The notes beneath the pieces are model-generated. The model was not told where the DNA came from. It searched no databases and saw only the letters and a program-made list of their open reading frames with translations. The translations under genes were made by a program, and so were the position numbers. From positions 1 through 64,000 of the forward strand of contig UCFC01000016.1 of NCBI GenBank assembly GCA_900471515.1: DNA of 64,000 bases. The letters are read 5' to 3'. Origin of the DNA: Hyphomicrobiales bacterium. GTDB lineage: Bacteria; Pseudomonadota; Alphaproteobacteria; Rhizobiales; Rhizobiaceae. Shown here piece by piece: positions 54,485 to 63,422 of this stretch (positions are counted from its first letter, which is position 1; every line of letters starts with the position of its first letter).

Positions 54485-55471
54485 ATGCATGTGATGATTT
54501 TGGGTGCGGCAGGCATGATCGGCCGCAAGCTGGTCGAAAGAATTGCCCGCGCGCCTGATGTGCTCGGCACCACGATCAGCAAGTTGACGCTGGTCGATGC
54601 GTTTCAACCGCCGGTGCCCGAGGCTCTTCGGTCGCTGTCGACTGCCCTGACGATCGACCTCGCAAAGGTCGGCGTCGCCGACAAGCTGGTCGAGGCCCGG
54701 CCCGATCTGATCTTTCATCTGGCGGCGATCGTTTCCGGCGAGGCAGAGGCGGATTTCGACAAGGGCTATGCCGTCAATCTCGACGGGACACGCGCGCTGT
54801 TCGACGCGATCCGCCATGAGGGGCTGAAGTCCGCCTATGTGCCGCGCGTCGTCTTCGCCTCCTCGATCGCCGTGTTCGGCACGCCTTTTCCAGAGGTCAT
54901 TCCGGACGAGTTCTTTTCCACGCCGCTGACAAGTTACGGCACCCAGAAGGCAATTGCCGAGCTGCTGCTTGCCGACTATTCGCGCCGCGGCATTTTCGAC
55001 GGTATCGGCATTCGCCTGCCGACGATCTGCGTGCGGCCGGGCGCGCCGAACAAGGCGGCCTCCGGCTTCTTCTCCAATATTCTGCGTGAACCGCTCGCCG
55101 GCAAGCCGGCGGTGCTGCCCGTCAGCGACAGCGTCCGGCACTGGTTTGCAAGCCCGCGTGCGGCGGTCGGTTTCTTCGTTCATGCCGCAAGGATCGATAC
55201 GGCCGAGGTCGGGCCGCGGCGCAATCTGACCATGCCGGGACTCTCGGCGCTGGTTTCGGAAGAGATCGAGGCCCTGCGCCGGGTTGCGGGCGACAAGGCC
55301 GTTGCGCTGATCAAACGCGAGAGCGACCCGGTGATCGAGCGCATCGTTGCCGGCTGGCCGACGCAGTTCGATGCGAGGAGAGCGTCGGCATTGGGCTTCA
55401 AGGCGGAGACGAGTTTCGACGAAATCCTGCAGGTGCATATCGAGGATGAACTCGGCGGGAGGATTGCATGA
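54485..55471 (+). CDS. denD: D-erythronate dehydrogenase-like protein
   Basis: An extended short-chain dehydrogenase/epimerase-fold protein of 328 residues. It has the glycine motif [10 protein letters not shown] (about 7-16) and catalytic Tyr151/Lys155 in [11 protein letters not shown]. The stretch [20 protein letters not shown] and the [19 protein letters not shown] segment are characteristic of DenD, which oxidises D-erythronate to the 2-oxo acid. GGGAGG lies 10 bases upstream of the ATG. It overlaps the SDR gene by 4 bases. Confidence 0.88.
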   Translation: MHVMILGAAGMIGRKLVERIARAPDVLGTTISKLTLVDAFQPPVPEALRSLSTALTIDLAKVGVADKLVEARPDLIFHLAAIVSGEAEADFDKGYAVNLDGTRALFDAIRHEGLKSAYVPRVVFASSIAVFGTPFPEVIPDEFFSTPLTSYGTQKAIAELLLADYSRRGIFDGIGIRLPTICVRPGAPNKAASGFFSNILREPLAGKPAVLPVSDSVRHWFASPRAAVGFFVHAARIDTAEVGPRRNLTMPGLSALVSEEIEALRRVAGDKAVALIKRESDPVIERIVAGWPTQFDARRASALGFKAETSFDEILQVHIEDELGGRIA

Positions 55472-56241
55472 GTGAAACTATCGGCAGGCCGTCGAAGATT
55501 GCCCTTGTGACCGGTGGCGGCACGGGTGTCGGCCGCGCGATCGCGAGAGGCCTCGGCGCCGCCGGCTATACGGTCGTCATCTCGGGACGACGTGGCGAAA
55601 TACTTGAAAAGGCGGCCGCCGAACTCGGCAGCGAGACCGGTGCGGATGTTACCGCGATCCGTGCGGATGTCGGCGATCCGGCCTCGGTCAGAGCATTGTT
55701 CGATGCGATCGCAAATCGCTATGGCCGGCTCGATCTGCTGGTCAACAATGCCGGTGTCTCGGTGCCGGGCGTGCCGCTGGAGGACGTGTCTTTCGAAGAC
55801 TGGAGCGCCATCGTATCGGCCAATCTGACGGGCGCTTTCCTGTGCACCCAGCAGGCGTTCAGGCTGATGAAGAGCCAGACGCCGCGAGGGGGGCGTATCA
55901 TCAACAACGGGTCGGTTTCGGCAACGACGCCGCGCCCGAATTCTGCGCCCTATACGGCGACCAAACATGCCATCACCGGTCTGACGAAATCCACCGCGCT
56001 CGACGGGCGCGAATTCGATATCGCCTGCGGCCAGATCGATATCGGCAATGCTGCAAGCGACATGACGAAGAAGATCGCTGCCGGTGTTCTGCAGGCCAAT
56101 GGCACCACTGCCGCCGAGGCGACGATCGATCCTGTCCATATTGCCGATGCGGTCGTCTACATGGCTGGCCTGCCGCTCGGCGCCAATGTGCTGACCATGA
56201 CCGTGATGGCGACCAGGATGCCCTTTGTCGGGCGCGGATGA
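55468..56241 (+). CDS. SDR-family oxidoreductase
   Basis: A classical short-chain dehydrogenase of 257 residues: [12 protein letters not shown] (15-26), NNAG (93-96), Ser near 149-151 and the YTATK catalytic pair Tyr162/Lys166. The substrate is not readable. It is coupled to denD by an ATGA overlap, so it likely acts on the same or the next sugar acid. Confidence 0.88.
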   Translation: MSETIGRPSKIALVTGGGTGVGRAIARGLGAAGYTVVISGRRGEILEKAAAELGSETGADVTAIRADVGDPASVRALFDAIANRYGRLDLLVNNAGVSVPGVPLEDVSFEDWSAIVSANLTGAFLCTQQAFRLMKSQTPRGGRIINNGSVSATTPRPNSAPYTATKHAITGLTKSTALDGREFDIACGQIDIGNAASDMTKKIAAGVLQANGTTAAEATIDPVHIADAVVYMAGLPLGANVLTMTVMATRMPFVGRG

Positions 56242-56318
56242 CCGGCGTCCTGTGCCGGTCGAAGCCATGAGAAGACGCATACATAGCGTGTAATGCTCGA
56301 TATCTGGGAGGAGGGAGT

Positions 56319-57386
56319 ATGGCAGGCGTTCAATTCGCGGATGTGCGGAAATCGTTCGGTGCGTTTCCGGTCATCAAGGGTGTGAACATCGACATTGCGG
56401 ACGGAGAGTTCGTGATCCTGGTCGGCCCTTCGGGCTGCGGCAAGTCCACGCTTTTGCGCATGCTGGCCGGGCTCGAAAACATCTCCGCCGGCGAAATCAG
56501 GATCGGCGGGCGAGTGGTCAACACGCTGCCGCCAAAGGATCGCGACATTGCCATGGTGTTCCAGAACTATGCGCTCTACCCGCATATGACGGTGCAGCAG
56601 AACATGGGTTTTTCGCTGATGCTCAACAAGGCGCCGAAGGCGGAGGCCGAAAAGCGCGTGAAATACGCTGCCGGCATCCTCGGCCTTGACGCCCTGCTCG
56701 ATCGCTATCCGCGCCAGCTGTCCGGCGGCCAGCGCCAGCGCGTTGCCATGGGCCGCGCCATCGTGCGCGATCCGGAAGTCTTCCTTTTCGACGAGCCGCT
56801 TTCCAATCTCGACGCGAAGCTGCGCGTTGCCATGCGCGCCGAGATCAAGGAACTGCACCAGCGGCTGAAGACTACCACCGTCTACGTCACCCACGACCAG
56901 ATCGAAGCGATGACCATGGCCGACAAGATCGTCGTCATGCATGACGGGATCGTCGAGCAGGTCGGCTCGCCGCTGGAACTCTACGACAAGCCGGCCAATC
57001 TCTTCGTCGGCGGTTTCATCGGCTCGCCGGCCATGAACATGATCAAGGGCAGGCTCGATCCCGAGAATGCGGGGCGTTTCATCGCGGTCGACGGTACGGC
57101 GCTGCCGGTCGTCAATGCGCCGGACAGCGCAAGGGGGCGAGACCTCATCTACGGGCTTCGGCCGGAATATATCCTGCTCGATAGTGGCGGCCTGTCCGGC
57201 GAGATCGTGGTGATCGAGCCGACCGGCTACGAGACGCATCTAACCCTGAAACTTGGCGGCAACGACCTCAACTGCGTCTTCCGCGAGCGCGTCAATGCGC
57301 GGCCGGGTGAAAGGCTGAACGTGGCGATCGATGCCGCGCATGTTCACCTCTTCGACGCCGAAGGCGGCCGGAGACTGAGTAACTGA
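56319..57386 (+). CDS. CUT1-type sugar ABC transporter ATP-binding protein (UgpC/MsmK-like)
   Basis: An ATPase of 355 residues. Walker A GPSGCGKST lies at 36-44, followed by LSGGQRQRVAMGRAIVR and the C-terminal TOBE/MalK-like regulatory domain (LIYGLRPEYILLDSGGLSG). GGAGGAGGG precedes the ATG. It heads the transporter set that follows. Confidence 0.93.
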   Translation: MAGVQFADVRKSFGAFPVIKGVNIDIADGEFVILVGPSGCGKSTLLRMLAGLENISAGEIRIGGRVVNTLPPKDRDIAMVFQNYALYPHMTVQQNMGFSLMLNKAPKAEAEKRVKYAAGILGLDALLDRYPRQLSGGQRQRVAMGRAIVRDPEVFLFDEPLSNLDAKLRVAMRAEIKELHQRLKTTTVYVTHDQIEAMTMADKIVVMHDGIVEQVGSPLELYDKPANLFVGGFIGSPAMNMIKGRLDPENAGRFIAVDGTALPVVNAPDSARGRDLIYGLRPEYILLDSGGLSGEIVVIEPTGYETHLTLKLGGNDLNCVFRERVNARPGERLNVAIDAAHVHLFDAEGGRRLSN

Positions 57387-57539
57387 CGCTGTCGGGCAGG
57401 ACGCGGGAGAGGAGGAGTCTTCCCGTCCGTTCGCGAGATGGCGGCATCCGCTTTTTTGCGGATGCAGGTACCGTCGTTCATCAAGCGGGAGATGAATGCC
57501 GGAGAATTCGCTCCCGCTTTTTCAAGGAGGAGGAATATC

Positions 57540-58844
57540 ATGACGATCAAGAGACGTGAATTTCTTGCCGCTTCGGCAGCTGCAGCCGGCGTTGCCGGCC
57601 TCGGCATCAGGCCTTCGTTCGCACAGGCCGAGCCGACCTATACGCCCGAAAGCGGTGCGAGCCTGCGCCTGCTGCGCTGGACACCCTTCGTGAAAGGCGA
57701 TGAGGAGGCCTGGCTTGCCAATACCAAGAAATTCACCGAGGCGACGGGTGTCGAAGTCCGCATCGACAAGGAGAGCTGGGAAGACATTCGCCCGAAAGCT
57801 GCGGTGGCGGCCAATGTCGGTTCCGGTCCCGACCTTATCATGTGCTGGTTCGACGATGCCCACCAGTACCCCGACAAGCTGGTCGACCTGACCGAACTCG
57901 CCAATTACCTCGGCAACAAATACGGCGGCTGGTATGACGGCGTCAAAGGCTACGCCTCGCGCGGAGACACGTTCATCGCCATGCCGCTGACGGCGATCGG
58001 CAATGCGGTGGTCTATCGCGACAGCCATGTGAAGGCGGCCGGCTTCAGCGAGTTCCCGAAGGATACGGCCGGCTTCCTCGAACTTTGCAAGGCGATGAAG
58101 GCCAAGGGCACGCCGGCGGGCTTCCCGCACGGAAAGGCCGTCGGCGACGGCAACAACTATGCCCATTGGTTGCTCTGGAGCCACGGCGGCAAGATGGTCG
58201 ACGAGGGCGGCAAGGTGACGATCAACAGCCCGGAAACGCTGGCCTCGATCAACTATGCCAAGGAACTCTATGCGACCTTCATTCCGGGCACGGAGAGCTG
58301 GCAGGACGTCAACAACAACCGCGCCTTCCTTGCCGGCCAGGTTTCGCTGATCGCCAACGGCGTATCGGTCTATTACACGGCCAAGGGCGATCCGAAGCTC
58401 GCAGATATCGCCAAGGACATTCGCACGACGAATTTCCCGATCGGCCCGGTCGGCCAGAGCGTCGAGCTGTGCCAGACGAGTTCGCTGCTGCTCTTCAAGC
58501 ACAGCAAATATCCGGAAGCCGCAAAGGCCTACATCAAGTTCATGATGGAAGCCGATCAGATGAATGCCTGGATCCAGGGCTCCAGCGCCTATTGCTGCCA
58601 GCCGCTCAAGGAATTCGCCAAGAACCCGATCTGGACCGCCGATCCGATCCACGCGCCCTATGCGCGCGCCTCTGAAAAGCTGCGCCCGAACGGCTATGCC
58701 GGCCCGCTCGGTTATGCCTCGGCGGCCACCATGGCCGATTATGTGCTGGTCGACATGTATGCCGCGGCCGTCACCGGCCAGATGTCGCCGGAAGACGCGA
58801 TGAAGGAGGCAGAGCGCCGGGCAAACCGCTACTATCGCGTTTGA
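57540..58844 (+). CDS. Sugar ABC transporter substrate-binding protein (SBP family 1)
   Basis: A periplasmic protein of 434 residues with a twin-arginine-like signal (KRREFLAASAAAAG, cleavage near FAQA at 28). The mature part follows SBP_bac_1: LRLLRWTPFVKGDEEAW, FTEATGVEVRIDKESWEDIRPK and PDLIMCWFDDAHQYPDKL. AAGGAGGAGG lies 5 bases before the ATG at 57540. The ligand is unknown; sugar acids or arabinosides fit the neighbours. Confidence 0.92.
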   Translation: MTIKRREFLAASAAAAGVAGLGIRPSFAQAEPTYTPESGASLRLLRWTPFVKGDEEAWLANTKKFTEATGVEVRIDKESWEDIRPKAAVAANVGSGPDLIMCWFDDAHQYPDKLVDLTELANYLGNKYGGWYDGVKGYASRGDTFIAMPLTAIGNAVVYRDSHVKAAGFSEFPKDTAGFLELCKAMKAKGTPAGFPHGKAVGDGNNYAHWLLWSHGGKMVDEGGKVTINSPETLASINYAKELYATFIPGTESWQDVNNNRAFLAGQVSLIANGVSVYYTAKGDPKLADIAKDIRTTNFPIGPVGQSVELCQTSSLLLFKHSKYPEAAKAYIKFMMEADQMNAWIQGSSAYCCQPLKEFAKNPIWTADPIHAPYARASEKLRPNGYAGPLGYASAATMADYVLVDMYAAAVTGQMSPEDAMKEAERRANRYYRV

Positions 58845-58863
58845 CCGCGCTTTTCCAAGACGA

Positions 58864-58890
58864 GCGGCATGCCGGAAACCGGCATGCCGC
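58864..58890. repeat. Perfect hairpin after the sugar-binding-protein gene
   Basis: Perfect 12-base arms GCGGCATGCCGG and CCGGCATGCCGC with an AAA loop, 20 bases after the stop and 37 before the permease ATG. It lacks a U-tract. It probably stabilises the upstream mRNA and lets only part of the transcripts continue into the permeases. Confidence 0.65.
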
Positions 58891-58926
58891 AAGCCCCGAG
58901 GGCATATGGCAATCTGGAGATAAGCA

Positions 58927-59859
58927 ATGTCGACGGTGAATTCCGGGGATACGCGGGCAGCGGCCCCCTCGCTCCTGCAGAACAACAATGTGCTCGGCTT
59001 CCTGTTCATGCTGCCGGCGGCGGTCTTCCTCGTCTGCTTCCTGACCTATCCGCTCGGCCTCGGCGTCTGGCTCGGCTTCACGGACACGCGCATCGGCCGC
59101 GACGGCATTTTCATCGGGCTGGAAAACTACCAGTACCTGATGGACGACAACGTGTTCTGGCTGTCGGTCTTCAACACCGTCCTCTACACGTTCGTTGCCT
59201 CGGTGCTGAAGTTTGCGCTCGGCCTGTGGCTCGCACTTCTCTTGAACCAGCATCTGCCGTTCAAAAGCTTCTTCCGGGCGATTGTGCTTCTGCCCTGGGT
59301 CGTGCCGACCGTGCTGTCGGGCCTGGCCTTCTGGTGGATCTACGATTCCCAGTTCTCCATCATCTCCTGGTCGCTGATGCAGCTTGGCCTGATCGACGCA
59401 CCGATCAACTTCCTCGGCGATCCCACCAACGCGCGCATTTCCGTCATCGTCGCCAATGTCTGGCGCGGCATTCCTTTCGTGGCGATTTCGCTGCTCGCCG
59501 GCCTGCAGACCATTCCGGCCTCGCTGCAGGAGGCCGCATCGCTGGACGGCGCCACCAGCTGGCAGCGTTTCCGTTATGTGACGCTGCCGATGCTGACACC
59601 GATCATCGCCGTCGTCATGACGTTCTCGGTGCTTTTCACCTTCACGGATTTCCAGCTCATCTACGTGCTGACCAAGGGCGGTCCGGTCAACGCCACGCAT
59701 CTGATGGCGACCTTGTCCTTCCAGCGCGGCATCCCCGGCGGCCAGCTCGGCGAGGGCGCGGCGATCGCGGTCGCCATGATCCCCTTCCTGCTCGGCGCGA
59801 TCATGTTCAGCTTCTTCGGCCTGCAACGCCGCAAATGGCAGCAGGGCGGACAGGACTAG
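58927..59859 (+). CDS. Sugar ABC transporter permease (MalF/UgpA-like)
   Basis: A permease of 310 residues with six membrane segments and the EAA loop as SLQEAASLDGATSWQRFRYVTLP. GGAG lies 8 bases before the ATG. It is the first permease of the CUT1 importer. Confidence 0.93.
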   Translation: MSTVNSGDTRAAAPSLLQNNNVLGFLFMLPAAVFLVCFLTYPLGLGVWLGFTDTRIGRDGIFIGLENYQYLMDDNVFWLSVFNTVLYTFVASVLKFALGLWLALLLNQHLPFKSFFRAIVLLPWVVPTVLSGLAFWWIYDSQFSIISWSLMQLGLIDAPINFLGDPTNARISVIVANVWRGIPFVAISLLAGLQTIPASLQEAASLDGATSWQRFRYVTLPMLTPIIAVVMTFSVLFTFTDFQLIYVLTKGGPVNATHLMATLSFQRGIPGGQLGEGAAIAVAMIPFLLGAIMFSFFGLQRRKWQQGGQD

Positions 59860-59870
59860 GGAGAAAGACG

Positions 59871-60770
59871 ATGTCGACCAATTCCAATACCGCCAATGCC
59901 GTCCTGACCGACAATGCCGAAGGCATGAGCTATCTCAACCGCCTGCCGCGGCGGGTGGTGATGCTCTATCTGCCGATAGCAGTCTTCGTCTTCGTGCTGC
60001 TCTTTCCGTTCTACTGGATGGCGATCACCGCCGTGAAGCCGGATGAGCAGCTGACCGACTACAGCAATTACAGCCCGTTCTGGGTGGTCGGGCCGACGCT
60101 TGCGCATATCAAATACCTATTTTTCGAAACGTCCTATCCCGGCTGGATGTGGAACACGATGCTGGTCGCAGTCTGCTCGACCTTCCTCTCGCTCGTGGCG
60201 TCGGTCTTCGGCGCCTATGCGATCGAGCGCGTGCGCTTTACCGGTTCCCGGTCCATCGGCCTCGTCATCTTCCTTGCCTATCTCGTGCCGCCGTCGATCC
60301 TGTTCATTCCGCTTGCCTTCATCGTCTTCAAACTCGGTATCTACGACTCGCGGCTCGCGCTGATCTTCACCTACCCGACCTTCCTCATTCCCTTCTGCAC
60401 CTGGCTGCTGATGGGCTACTTCCGCTCGATCCCGTTTGAACTGGAGGAAAGCGCGCTGGTGGATGGCGCCAACCGATGGCAGATCCTGACGAAGATCATC
60501 CTGCCCCTGGCGGTGCCCGGACTGATCTCGGCCGGGATCTTTGCCTTCACGCTGTCCTGGAACGAATTCATCTACGCCCTGACCTTCATCCAGTCGTCGG
60601 AGAACAAGACGATTCCCGTCGGCGTCCTGACAGAACTGGTGCGCGGCGACGTGTTCGAATGGGGATCGCTGATGGCTGGCGCGCTCTTCGGCTCATTGCC
60701 GGTCGTCATTCTCTATTCGTTCTTCGTGGACTATTACGTCTCGTCGATGACCGGGGCGGTCAAGGAATGA
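59871..60770 (+). CDS. Sugar ABC transporter permease (MalG/UgpE-like)
   Basis: A permease of 299 residues with a polar N terminus (about 35 residues), six membrane segments and the EAA loop ELEESALVDGANRWQILTKIILP. GGGAGA lies before the ATG at 59871, which is 12 bases after the previous gene. It closes the transporter operon. Confidence 0.93.
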   Translation: MSTNSNTANAVLTDNAEGMSYLNRLPRRVVMLYLPIAVFVFVLLFPFYWMAITAVKPDEQLTDYSNYSPFWVVGPTLAHIKYLFFETSYPGWMWNTMLVAVCSTFLSLVASVFGAYAIERVRFTGSRSIGLVIFLAYLVPPSILFIPLAFIVFKLGIYDSRLALIFTYPTFLIPFCTWLLMGYFRSIPFELEESALVDGANRWQILTKIILPLAVPGLISAGIFAFTLSWNEFIYALTFIQSSENKTIPVGVLTELVRGDVFEWGSLMAGALFGSLPVVILYSFFVDYYVSSMTGAVKE

Positions 60771-60792
60771 AAGGGGCAGACGACGCCCCTTT
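60770..60792. terminator. Bidirectional terminator between convergent operons
   Basis: The arms AAAGGGGC and GCCCCTTT with an AGACGAC loop lie in the 28-base gap between the converging permease and RraA-like genes. A T-rich stretch is present on each side in the proper strand, so it can end both transcripts. Confidence 0.8.
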
Positions 60793-60798
60793 GTCTGT

Positions 60799-61521
60799 CT
60801 AGCGGTTCTTCTTCTTCCGCCATTCCGCGAATTTCTCACGCGGCGCTTCGCTTGTCGCAGGATAAAGGCCGACGATGGTCGCCCCGCCCAGCACTTCCTC
60901 GGTGACGAAATCCTCGTAGGCCGTCATCTCGACGGCTTCGTCGGCGATCTCTTCGGCAAGGTGCAGCGGGATGACAACGACGCCCTCATTGTCGCCAACC
61001 ATGACATCGCCGGGGAAAACGGCAACATCACCGCAGCCGATCGGAACGTCGATCTCGATCGCCTGGTGCAGGGTCAGGTTGGTTGGAGCCGAAGGCCGGT
61101 GGTGATAGGCGGGAATGTCGAGGCCGGCGATTTCCGGGCTGTCGCGAAAGCCGCCGTCGGTGACGACACCGGCAACGCCGCGCACCTGCAGGCGCGAGAC
61201 GAGGATCGAGCCGGCGGAGGCCGCGCGGGCATCGCGCCGGCTGTCCATGACCAGCACGGCGCCCGGCGGGCAGCGCTCGACGGCGGCGCGCTGGGGATGT
61301 TCCGGATTGCGGAAGACATCGAGCGTGTTCAGGTCTTCACGCGCCGGGATATAGCGCAGCGTGAAAGCCTGGCCGACCATATTGGTCCTCTTCGGCGACA
61401 GCGGGCGCACGTCCTGAATGAACTGGTTGCGAAGGCCGCGCTTGAAAAGAGCGGTGCACAGTGTGGCGGTCGAGACGCCTTTCAGCTTCTCGCGCGTTTG
61501 TTCGCTCAACGTGGTGGTCAT
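60799..61521 (-). CDS. RraA-like protein, possible 2-keto-3-deoxy sugar acid aldolase
   Basis: A 240-residue protein of the RraA/HMG-aldolase-like fold. The Gly/Arg-Asp metal-substrate motif is visible in GVAGVVTDGGFRDSPEI (about 118-134), and GDVAVFPGDVMVGDNEGVVVIP follows. In sugar-acid loci such proteins accompany IlvD-type dehydratases, and some RraA-fold proteins are pyruvate aldolases. Here it would cleave the 2-keto-3-deoxy acid made by the dehydratase gene upstream on the same strand (17-base gap). RNase E regulation is unlikely from context. Confidence 0.75.
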   Translation of the reverse strand: MTTTLSEQTREKLKGVSTATLCTALFKRGLRNQFIQDVRPLSPKRTNMVGQAFTLRYIPAREDLNTLDVFRNPEHPQRAAVERCPPGAVLVMDSRRDARAASAGSILVSRLQVRGVAGVVTDGGFRDSPEIAGLDIPAYHHRPSAPTNLTLHQAIEIDVPIGCGDVAVFPGDVMVGDNEGVVVIPLHLAEEIADEAVEMTAYEDFVTEEVLGGATIVGLYPATSEAPREKFAEWRKKKNR

Positions 61522-61538
61522 ATCCTATCCTCCTGAAA

Positions 61539-63275
61539 TCAATAGATATCCGGCTCGCCGGGAGTGGGGCCGAAGCCGGTTTCCAGAAAATCGAAATCGC
61601 AGCCGGTATCGGCCTGAGCGATGTGGCGGGCAAACATCCAGCCGTAGCCGCGGCCAAATTTCTCCGCCGGCTTGACCCAGGCGGCGCGACGGCGGGCCAG
61701 TTCCTCGTCATCGACAAGCATGTCGATGCGGCGGGCTTCGAGGTCGAGGCGCACGATGTCCCCCGTCTTCAGGAGGGCGAGCGGGCCGCCGACGTGCGAT
61801 TCCGGCGAAACGTGCAGCACGCAGGCACCGTAGCTCGTGCCGCTCATGCGTGCGTCCGAAAGGCGCAGCATGTCGCGGTAGCCTTTTTTCAGAAGCGCTT
61901 TCGGCATCGGCAGCATGCCCCATTCCGGCATGCCGGGGCCGCCTTGCGGACCGGCGCCGCGCAGCACCATCACATGGTCCGGGGTGATGTCGAGATTCTC
62001 GTCGTCGACCGCTTTCTTCATGTCCGGATAGCTGTCGAAGACGATGGCGGGGCCTTCATGCTTGTGGAAGCGCGGATCGCAGGCCGCCGGCTTGATGACG
62101 GCGCCGGTCGGCGCGAGATTGCCTTTCAGAACCGCGAGCGATCCCTCGTGATAGAGCGGGTTGTCGAGCGAGCGGATCACATCGTCATTGTAGCATTTGG
62201 CGCCTTCAAGCGTTTCGCCGAGCGTCACGCCGGCAACCGTCATCGCCGAGAGATCGAGTTTGGAGGCAAGCTTCGCCATCAGCGCCCGCAGCCCCCCGGC
62301 ATAGTAGAAGTCCTCCATCAGATAGGTCTTGCCGGTCGGGCGGATATTGGCAAGCACAGGCGTCGTGCGGCCGGCATGATCGAGATCGTCGAGCGTCAGC
62401 GGGACGCCCGCGCGCCGCGCCATAGCAACCAGATGCACGATCGCGTTGGTGGAACAGCCTGTCGCCATGGCGACGGTCACGGCATTGGCGACTGCCGCCT
62501 GCGTGACGATTTTCGAAGGGACGAGGTCCTCCCAGACCATCTCCACGATGCGGCGTCCGACGGCCGACGACATGCGGATATGGTTCGAATCGGCCGCGGG
62601 AATGGAGCTTGCGCCCGGCAGCGTCAGCCCGAGTGCCTCGGCGATTGCCGTCATCGTGCTTGCGGTACCCATGGTCATGCAATGGCCGTAGGAGCGGGCG
62701 ATGCCGGCCTCCACCTCGACCCATTCGGCTTCGGAGATCGTGCCGGCGCGGCGCTCGTCCCAGAATTTCCACGCATCCGAACCGGAGCCCAGATATTCAC
62801 CGCGATAATTGCCGCGCAGCATCGGGCCGGCCGGCAGAAAGATCATCGGCAGGCCCATGCTGAGTGCACCCATGACGAGACCGGGCGTGGTCTTGTCGCA
62901 GCCGCCCATCAGCACGGCGCCATCGACCGGATGGGAGCGCAGCAGCTCTTCCGCCTCCATGGCGAGCATGTTGCGATAGAGCATGGTCGTCGGCTTGACG
63001 TAGCTCTCTGAGAGCGACAGCGCCGGCAGTTCGAGCGGGAAGCCGCCGGCCTGGAAGATGCCGCGCTTCACATCCTCCACACGATGCTTGAAATGCGCAT
63101 GGCAGGGATTGGCATCCGACCAGGTGTTGAGAATGGCGATGACAGGCTTGCCCGCCCATTCTTCCGGCCCGTAGCCCATCTGCATGGTGCGGGAGCGGTG
63201 CCCCGAACTTCTGAGGTCGTCCGGCGCGAACCATCTGGCACTGCGTAGCGTGAAAGGCGTCTTCCTGGCATTCAT
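61539..63275 (-). CDS. L-arabinonate dehydratase (IlvD/Edd family)
   Basis: A 578-residue dehydratase, matching the 579-residue length of the characterised Rhizobium leguminosarum L-arabinonate dehydratase. The iron-sulfur ligands are Cys58 (DANPCHAHF), Cys126 (GGCDKTTPG) and Cys199 (SYGHCMTMG), as in the sugar-acid branch with a 2Fe-2S cluster. The product would be L-2-keto-3-deoxyarabinonate. D-fuconate or related acids are possible substrates. The ATG at 63275 is chosen from the family N terminus. Confidence 0.88.
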   Translation of the reverse strand: MNARKTPFTLRSARWFAPDDLRSSGHRSRTMQMGYGPEEWAGKPVIAILNTWSDANPCHAHFKHRVEDVKRGIFQAGGFPLELPALSLSESYVKPTTMLYRNMLAMEAEELLRSHPVDGAVLMGGCDKTTPGLVMGALSMGLPMIFLPAGPMLRGNYRGEYLGSGSDAWKFWDERRAGTISEAEWVEVEAGIARSYGHCMTMGTASTMTAIAEALGLTLPGASSIPAADSNHIRMSSAVGRRIVEMVWEDLVPSKIVTQAAVANAVTVAMATGCSTNAIVHLVAMARRAGVPLTLDDLDHAGRTTPVLANIRPTGKTYLMEDFYYAGGLRALMAKLASKLDLSAMTVAGVTLGETLEGAKCYNDDVIRSLDNPLYHEGSLAVLKGNLAPTGAVIKPAACDPRFHKHEGPAIVFDSYPDMKKAVDDENLDITPDHVMVLRGAGPQGGPGMPEWGMLPMPKALLKKGYRDMLRLSDARMSGTSYGACVLHVSPESHVGGPLALLKTGDIVRLDLEARRIDMLVDDEELARRRAAWVKPAEKFGRGYGWMFARHIAQADTGCDFDFLETGFGPTPGEPDIY

Positions 63276-63307
63276 CGTTTTTGAAGTCCTGTCTCGCACT
63301 GAAGAAG

Positions 63308-63335
63308 ATGCCGCCCGTTTCTGTCTCGGCGGCAT
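63308..63335. repeat. Hairpin in the leader of the dehydratase gene
   Basis: The arms ATGCCGCC and GGCGGCAT enclose a 12-base loop, about 33 bases upstream of the dehydratase ATG. It may lie in the mRNA leader. No matching RNA family is recognised. Confidence 0.35.
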
Positions 63336-63353
63336 TGCACGGGCTTGACTAAA

Positions 63354-63371
63354 GCACTAATGTATCAGTGC
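63354..63371. promoter_or_regulatory. Candidate GntR-type operator
   Basis: An 18-base dyad, GCACT-N8-AGTGC with the partly symmetric core ATGTAT, overlaps the divergent promoter region. A TTGACT at 63345-63350 may be a -35 element for the GntR gene. FadR-subfamily regulators often bind sites of this form. Confidence 0.45.
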
Positions 63372-63422
63372 ATCAAGCCACAAAATATGTTTAAACGGTC
63401 GGCAGTGCTTCGATAGGATGGG

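Noticed and set aside
58869..59870. N-terminal extension of the second sugar permease
   Set aside because: This stretch is the shifted frame of the first permease; an ATG with GGGAGA at 59871 fits the family length.
60799..61521. RNase E regulator RraA
   Set aside because: Sequence is RraA-fold, but the operon partner is a sugar-acid dehydratase, so an aldolase-like role is more likely.
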